NCBI GenBank assembly: GCA_947624945.1
Contig: CANQMJ010000037.1
Span: forward strand, 1 to 18,567
Length of the DNA stretch: 18,567 nucleotides
Reading direction: 5' to 3'
From: an uncultured Clostridia bacterium
Lineage (GTDB): Bacteria; Bacillota; Clostridia; Oscillospirales; CAG-272
Position 1 is the stretch's first letter, and the number at the start of each line of letters is the position of its first letter. The notes beneath the pieces were generated by a model. The model made no database searches, was not told where the DNA came from, and saw only the letters and a program-made list of their open reading frames with translations. Positions 13,671-18,567 of this stretch are shown one piece after another. The translations under genes were made by a program, and so were the position numbers.

Positions 13671-14399
13671 TTACAAACCTTGTACCACTTCGGTATCAAG
13701 CTGCTTTTTTCGTTCCCTCCAGTCCGGCATACGAATGGTGAGAAAGTTGTAGAAATCCGAATTGTGATTTGGATACAGCAAGTGAGTCAATTCATGCAGT
13801 ATCACATATTGAATACACCGAATGTTAGCTTTAAGCAAATATTCATTCAGAGTAATCTTGTTTTTATCAGGCGTACAGCTCCCCCACAGAGTCTTCATTT
13901 TCTTTATTCTGATCTCGGGTTTGTCTATGCCGTATTTACGGATAACAGACTGATAAAAATAATCGACTTCCTGCTGATAAATTGTTCTTGCGGTATTTCT
14001 CCACCACTTACTGAAAATGTTTTGAACCAGATCTTCATCTTCAACATCTGTTACAAACAGATGCACTTTTTTCTCGTCAACTTCCACGCGGTTAGTTATG
14101 GACGCCTCTTTATAAATCCGCATATCCTTGCCGAGAAACTGCGTTGATGAACCGTTTCTAATTTCAAGCAGATTATTGTGTCCGCTTGTTTTTTTATATT
14201 TGCTTATCTGATCGTCGATCCATTTTTGACGGCTGAAAAGAAAAGATTTGATCCACTCGTCGGGGACATGCTCCGGAACTGATAAAATCACATCTAAAGA
14301 GCGAAAAACCTTCAAATGAATATTTTTTATATTTTTCCGGAGCAGTTTTACCTGAACCGTACCGTTGATAGGTCCCAAATTCAATTCAAACGTGTTCAT
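13671..14399 (-). CDS. YgjP/DUF45-type zinc metallopeptidase in the restriction operon
   Basis: The 242-aa protein has the signature HELTHLLYPNHN, with predicted zinc ligands H202, H206 and H212 and catalytic E203. WGSCT (about residue 172) and the closing MPDW motif are also typical of the YgjP-like M48/DUF45 group. It has no signal peptide, so it is intracellular. Its ATG overlaps the hsdR TGA by one base (TGATG), so translation is coupled. Such peptidases are frequently found next to hsdR in type I restriction loci, where a role in controlling or removing restriction subunits is suspected but, to my knowledge, not settled. All motif residues are present. Confidence 0.93.
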   Translation of the reverse strand: MNTFELNLGPINGTVQVKLLRKNIKNIHLKVFRSLDVILSVPEHVPDEWIKSFLFSRQKWIDDQISKYKKTSGHNNLLEIRNGSSTQFLGKDMRIYKEASITNRVEVDEKKVHLFVTDVEDEDLVQNIFSKWWRNTARTIYQQEVDYFYQSVIRKYGIDKPEIRIKKMKTLWGSCTPDKNKITLNEYLLKANIRCIQYVILHELTHLLYPNHNSDFYNFLTIRMPDWRERKKQLDTEVVQGL

Positions 14400-17300
14400 C
14401 AGTATCTTGCAACCGCCACTTTCATGATTTCATCGATTATTAAATCAAGCATATCTATATTTGAATTGTTGATTTCATATTCGATTTCATCAAACATATC
14501 AAACAAGCAATCGTCTAATACACGATGGATCTGTTTGTGAACTACATCATTGTGTTTCCAATCACGCTTTGCGCGTTCAGCCACGGCTTTTGTGATTTCT
14601 CTTGAATGATCTGCAATTATGTTTTCGATCTTGTCCGTCAGTTTTAAATCAGATTTTGCTCTGAGAACAGTTACAACAGCGCCGTAAAATGCTTTTATGT
14701 CGCTGTCATTCGCGATAGACGCCGGATAATCTCTCGACGTTCTCCCGTTCCGGAAGTCATCTGCCATTGTTTCCATAGCAGTAAAGTATTTATCCGCGTC
14801 CCTTGTCTCATCATATTCCGCCAATGTTTTCTTGATTTTAGTTGAAAACTCTTCAAATAACAGCGGATCATCGTATCGTATTTGCTTAAGCTCTGACTCT
14901 ATCCTTGTTTTTATTTTGTCTGCCTTTACATTATTTGGGTCATCTGACCGGAGAAGTTTGGCCATTGCTGTCTCATCTGTTATAGAAACGGGCTTGATTA
15001 TTTGATGAACACCGGTTGCGTTGACAAACGTATCAAGAAGATTCTTTATTCCGTGTTCGTATTTCGACAGGTCGATCTCGTTGTCAAAACGCTCTATCAC
15101 GCCTTGGCGGAGTTTGTCAAAGAATCTATAATCATTGCGGTACTCTTCAAGCTTGTCAAATCCGATCTCAATGAAAATGGCGCGATTCGTTAATGCCAGA
15201 TTCAGCAGATTCGCATACTCTTTCAGCTTATCATAAAATTCATTTCTTTTTGCATCGTCTTCAAGACTTAATTGCCATGTGTCAGGGGTCGTGCTGTCAT
15301 CAAATCCCGGAAACATGTCAAACAAGTCTTTGTGGGCTTGTTCGAGTTTATTTTTTTCGTCGATCGGTCCGAGTATGGCATTTTCGATATCAGCTTTGTC
15401 ATATGAATTCATCAATGATTCCGCATCATCATAGAGGTCGACCGCCGCCCTTAACTTTTTGAAAATACCCCAATAATCTACGATCAGTCCGAAATCTTTA
15501 CCCTTGTAAACCCGGTTTACGCGCGCGATTGCTTGAAGCAAATTGTGTTCCTGCAATGTTTTGTCAACGTATAATACGCCTGCAATCGGGGCGTCAAACC
15601 CTGTCAAAAGCATGTCTTTTACGATGAGCATGTTGATATCTCCGTATGGATTTTTAAAATCATCGCAGACAGAGTCGGTATATTTTTCATCGTTATCGCC
15701 AAACAGCGGCTTTACATATTTATTATGGTAATCTTTGATTTTTTTGATGGACGCGCTTGTGACATCGTCGTCATCGCCTTCGCGTTTATCCCCGAAAGTT
15801 ATAACGACTCTCGGGCACGCTTTCCCGCCCGGCAAAGATGAAATAATATTGAAAACGTCGACTGCCGTTGCTCTGGATGAACAAACCACCATTGCTTTCA
15901 GACCTTTCGGCAAACAATAGTTGACGAAGTGATCATAAATGTCGAAAGCGATCAAATTGATTCTGCTGCTTGCCTCCGCAAGTTTAGACCATTTACTGTA
16001 TTTGTTTTTTAATTCTTTTTTTGCTTCATCCGGCAGATTTTCGGTCAGGCTCTCAAAATATGCGTCAATAGTGTCTGACGGATCATTTTGCTTGACTTTT
16101 CTTCCTTCGTAAACGAGCGGAACGGTGATCTTATCCTCAATGGAGCGTTTCATCGTATAATTATGGATCGGATCGCCGAATTTTTCATATGTATTGCGTT
16201 TTGATTTTGCAATCAGAGGCGTACCTGTAAACGCTATGAACGTCGCATTGGGCAATACGTTTCGCATATAGTTGTACATGGCGCTGTACTGGGAACGGTG
16301 TGCCTCGTCGATCAACACGTAGAATTTTTCACTGTCCGGCTCAAGATAGTGATTTTTGCAGACAGTTTCAAACTTGTTGATCAGAGTTGTTATGACAACA
16401 TTGCCTTTATCTTTCAGGATCGTTTTGAGTCCTTTTCCGGTCGCGGCTCGAACGGGCGCCATCTGAGAATTGGCAAAATTGTCGCGTATCTGCTTGTCAA
16501 GATTCACACGGTCTGTGACTATGACAAAACGGGGATGCTCGTTTGATTTCAAAAACTGTATTTTTTTGACCAGCATGACCATTGTAAGCGATTTGCCGCT
16601 GCCCTGCGTATGCCAGATGACGCCGCCGGTCGTTTCGTTACCGTCTTCTCCGTTTATTCTCCGGACCGCATTTTCGACAGCGAAAAACTGCTGATGCCGG
16701 CATATTTTCTTTATGTTGCTGTCGTAGATGATGTAGTCATGTATAAGTGTGAGAAATCTCTTTTTATCGAGCAGGGAAGCGGCGGCGCGGTCCTGCTCGA
16801 TAATGCTGCCGTCGGGAGAGCACTTTTTGCAGATCTCTTCCTGCCACTGTACGTCGTCCTCTCGCCACTCAACAAAGTAATCGGCTCCTGTTCCGCACGT
16901 ACCGTATACGACTTTATTCGGATTCATGGCAATGACCATCTGAGCGTACTTAAATAGTTGGGGGATATAATCGGGTCCCATGTTCCTGACGTTTTGCAAA
17001 ACACCTTCTTTTACGTCAACGCTCGATTTTTTACACTCTATGACCGCAAGCGGGATACCGTTTACCATGATAACGACGTCCGGGCGCGCGTACTGTCCGT
17101 TGGAACGCTCTACGCTGAATTCCTCCGTGACCTGCCAGATATTGTTCGCCGGATGTTCAAAATCGATGTATGACAGATCAAAAGACTGCCGGACGGGAAC
17201 GCCCTGATCGATCACAACGTTTTCTTCAACGCTGATCCCGAGTGTCAAAAGGTTGTAGATCTCTTTGCTCGCCATGGAAAGACCTTGCAAAAGCGAGGCG

Positions 17301-17542
17301 TCCAAAGCGTTAACCGCGCGCTGAATAGACTCACCCGAAAAGTTGAGCTCGAAGTTTTTATATTTGAACGACTGCTTGTGCATAAAGCGAATAAGCTCGT
17401 CCGTGAAGATCACTTTTGACAAGCTGCCGCGTTTTTGCTCCGCCTCGCTCCTTGAAACATATTCGTATCCCATCTTTTGCAGGAAAGATATTACTCTGTC
17501 CTGACATTCCGGGCGTTCATTAAAAATTTTGTGGTCCAGCAT
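14399..17542 (-). CDS. hsdR: Type I restriction enzyme motor/nuclease subunit HsdR
   Basis: HsdR translocates DNA with ATP and cuts it far from the recognition site. The 1047-aa length is standard. Residues ~155-171 hold the PD-(D/E)XK nuclease core: D155, then E169 and K171 in IECKKS. The superfamily 2 motor follows: Walker A with K317 (QGSGKS), DEAH-type box at D412-E413 (IDEAHR), FTGTPL, and motif VI (QAIARVNRVYKGKDFG). The C-terminal ~250 residues are the helical part that binds the methyltransferase core. AGGAG lies 8 nt before the ATG. It is 24 nt downstream of the DUF2971-like gene and overlaps the next gene. Every key residue I checked is present, so it should be functional if hsdM lies upstream. 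Confidence 0.97.
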   Translation of the reverse strand: MLDHKIFNERPECQDRVISFLQKMGYEYVSRSEAEQKRGSLSKVIFTDELIRFMHKQSFKYKNFELNFSGESIQRAVNALDASLLQGLSMASKEIYNLLTLGISVEENVVIDQGVPVRQSFDLSYIDFEHPANNIWQVTEEFSVERSNGQYARPDVVIMVNGIPLAVIECKKSSVDVKEGVLQNVRNMGPDYIPQLFKYAQMVIAMNPNKVVYGTCGTGADYFVEWREDDVQWQEEICKKCSPDGSIIEQDRAAASLLDKKRFLTLIHDYIIYDSNIKKICRHQQFFAVENAVRRINGEDGNETTGGVIWHTQGSGKSLTMVMLVKKIQFLKSNEHPRFVIVTDRVNLDKQIRDNFANSQMAPVRAATGKGLKTILKDKGNVVITTLINKFETVCKNHYLEPDSEKFYVLIDEAHRSQYSAMYNYMRNVLPNATFIAFTGTPLIAKSKRNTYEKFGDPIHNYTMKRSIEDKITVPLVYEGRKVKQNDPSDTIDAYFESLTENLPDEAKKELKNKYSKWSKLAEASSRINLIAFDIYDHFVNYCLPKGLKAMVVCSSRATAVDVFNIISSLPGGKACPRVVITFGDKREGDDDDVTSASIKKIKDYHNKYVKPLFGDNDEKYTDSVCDDFKNPYGDINMLIVKDMLLTGFDAPIAGVLYVDKTLQEHNLLQAIARVNRVYKGKDFGLIVDYWGIFKKLRAAVDLYDDAESLMNSYDKADIENAILGPIDEKNKLEQAHKDLFDMFPGFDDSTTPDTWQLSLEDDAKRNEFYDKLKEYANLLNLALTNRAIFIEIGFDKLEEYRNDYRFFDKLRQGVIERFDNEIDLSKYEHGIKNLLDTFVNATGVHQIIKPVSITDETAMAKLLRSDDPNNVKADKIKTRIESELKQIRYDDPLLFEEFSTKIKKTLAEYDETRDADKYFTAMETMADDFRNGRTSRDYPASIANDSDIKAFYGAVVTVLRAKSDLKLTDKIENIIADHSREITKAVAERAKRDWKHNDVVHKQIHRVLDDCLFDMFDEIEYEINNSNIDMLDLIIDEIMKVAVARY

Positions 17543-17566
17543 AAAGATAACTCCTGAAGCAGTATG

Positions 17567-18385
17567 CTATTTCCTAACAAATTTATGTTTGCACTTTTCA
17601 CACAAGTTCTTGTATTTTACAAGATCCTCAAATCCGCTCGGCATGATTCGACCTTCCAAAAGTAATTGCTCTTGCAGGTTGTCATTGGGCCATCTAAAAC
17701 ATGGACCCGTAGTTACTTTTATTGATCGGAGCACATCGTGGGGAATATCGACGCTTATCTTTTCGGCATTGATTGCAGATGATAAACGAATACGCAGTCT
17801 TACTTCTTTTTCATATTGCCATGCATAGTTCTTGATATATCCGGTCATCTTTGGATCCGTGTCGATACCATAGAGAGGATATGTTTCACTAACTGTAATG
17901 CTTTTTCCATTATGCGTCAATCGAAGAGCGTCGCTTCCTTTTTTGCCGCTGACATATACTATATCATTCAGACTCAAATCAAAATTTTCCTGATATACGA
18001 TGTTTTCGATGCTGTCGAACGTCGTGATCTGCGTGATACTGTTTACCCATTTGATCATTTTTGCTTTTGGTATGGCTATTCTGACTGCATCCTGCCATGG
18101 AAGACAATATAAACCCCACATAGCCATTATTTCAGATGAACCGAATGAAAAACAACCGACGTATATTTTTTTCCATTCTTCCATTGAACCTTTCATCAGC
18201 GCTTCATGCTGATCATTGATTTCGATCGAGTTGCCGCGGGTCAGCACAAAAGTTTTATTGCTAAATATTTTTGTTAATGAATTCCATGTAGTATAGTGAT
18301 AATAATAGTCGTGACTGCGTCCTCTTTCTTTTAAGAAAGTAATCATGGAATCTATATTTTTTATGTCTGTAATCTTTAGCATCAT
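17567..18385 (-). CDS. DUF2971-like protein between hsdS and hsdR
   Basis: The 272-aa soluble protein resembles DUF2971: an early YYHYTTWNSLTKIF, a middle SFGSSEIMAMWGLYC and a later WQYEKEVRLRI. The order of a histidine in YHYTT, a tyrosine in WGLYC and a glutamate in YEKEVRL is reminiscent of an ADP-ribosyltransferase H-Y-E arrangement, but this is my reading and not an established activity. The C-terminus has two cysteines (LCEKC) close to a histidine-rich basic end. Its ATGATG start overlaps the hsdS TGA, so it is translationally coupled and belongs to the operon. It is not a standard type I restriction subunit. Candidates are an accessory effector, a host-protection factor or an inserted cargo gene. 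Confidence 0.75.
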   Translation of the reverse strand: MMLKITDIKNIDSMITFLKERGRSHDYYYHYTTWNSLTKIFSNKTFVLTRGNSIEINDQHEALMKGSMEEWKKIYVGCFSFGSSEIMAMWGLYCLPWQDAVRIAIPKAKMIKWVNSITQITTFDSIENIVYQENFDLSLNDIVYVSGKKGSDALRLTHNGKSITVSETYPLYGIDTDPKMTGYIKNYAWQYEKEVRLRIRLSSAINAEKISVDIPHDVLRSIKVTTGPCFRWPNDNLQEQLLLEGRIMPSGFEDLVKYKNLCEKCKHKFVRK

Positions 18386-18567
18386 ACCCTCACGATTCCG
18401 TTCAAAAGATATTGTTGTAATACTTTTCTTTGCTTCTGCAATATTTCGGACTTACGCTGATGAAGGGTGATAAGGTTGTCGAGGTGCGTGAAAAACTCTG
18501 CAATTTGCTTCTGCTCTGCTATTTCCTTTGGCTTCTGAATATCCATTTCAGAAATCATTTCAAGGCG
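18382..18567 (-). CDS. hsdS: Type I restriction specificity subunit HsdS, C-terminal part (5' end outside window)
   Basis: The last 61 codons are visible. EIAEQKQIAEFFTHLDNLI followed by TLHQRKSEIL is the conserved second long spacer helix with the LDxLIxLHQRK pattern of HsdS, which dictates the DNA recognition sequence of the HsdM/HsdR complex. The target-recognition domains are off the right edge, so the recognised sequence cannot be guessed. The TGA at 18382-18384 overlaps the ATGATG start of the next gene. Confidence 0.9.
   Translation of the reverse strand, partial: RLEMISEMDIQKPKEIAEQKQIAEFFTHLDNLITLHQRKSEILQKQRKVLQQYLLNGIVRV

Overview
The window looks like a chromosomal segment of a Gram-positive anaerobe of class Clostridia, probably a gut Oscillospiraceae/Ruminococcaceae-type bacterium. 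The clues are strong GGAGG ribosome-binding sites, consensus sigma-A promoters with 17-bp spacers, transcription-terminating SAM-I-type riboswitches, and protein families I associate with these gut Firmicutes (the HVFGEGNTRTT Fic type, DUF6809-like small proteins, an IS21-type IstB). This is inferred from style and families only; no search was run.

Layout. (1) 1-922 is degraded mobile DNA: a frameshifted IS21 istB whose 3' end is replaced by the last ~40 codons of a phage large terminase, itself carrying a premature stop. (2) 925-2196, minus strand, holds two paralogous units. Each has a consensus promoter, a SAM-I-like aptamer apparently lacking P4, a terminator with matching antiterminator, and a small protein of unknown function. 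A perfect 20-bp inverted repeat lies between them. (3) 2295-3299, minus strand, is an ADP-ribosylglycohydrolase (DraG-like) gene whose promoter spacer contains a perfect palindrome. (4) 3742-9969, plus strand, is a four-gene signalling operon: a metallo-beta-lactamase-fold hydrolase, a GAF/HD-GYP protein, a membrane-anchored FecR/DUF3298-like protein and a CHASE2 class III adenylate cyclase. The first three genes overlap by ATGA. A decayed 3' end of a RbsD/FucU-type sugar mutarotase follows. (5) 10213-12411, minus strand, is a scrambled block. A AAA ATPase with a PD-(D/E)XK-type C-terminus sits between degenerate copies of neighbouring genes, which suggests a tandem Fic/DUF6809 duplication interrupted by the ATPase gene. 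(6) 12493-18567, minus strand, is a type I restriction-modification operon read hsdS (partial) > DUF2971-like > hsdR > YgjP-type metallopeptidase > Fic, with overlapping or nearly abutting genes; hsdM is presumably beyond the right edge.

How the genes may work together. The plus-strand operon couples putative cAMP synthesis (CHASE2 cyclase) to an HD-GYP domain, whose family usually hydrolyses c-di-GMP, and to an extracytoplasmic FecR protein that may share a signal with CHASE2. The minus-strand operon couples DNA restriction to accessory enzymes that may modify or cleave proteins. The riboswitch pair points to SAM-repressed expression of two uncharacterised small proteins. That pair, the composition of the restriction operon and the nucleotide-signalling operon are the most interesting parts of the window.
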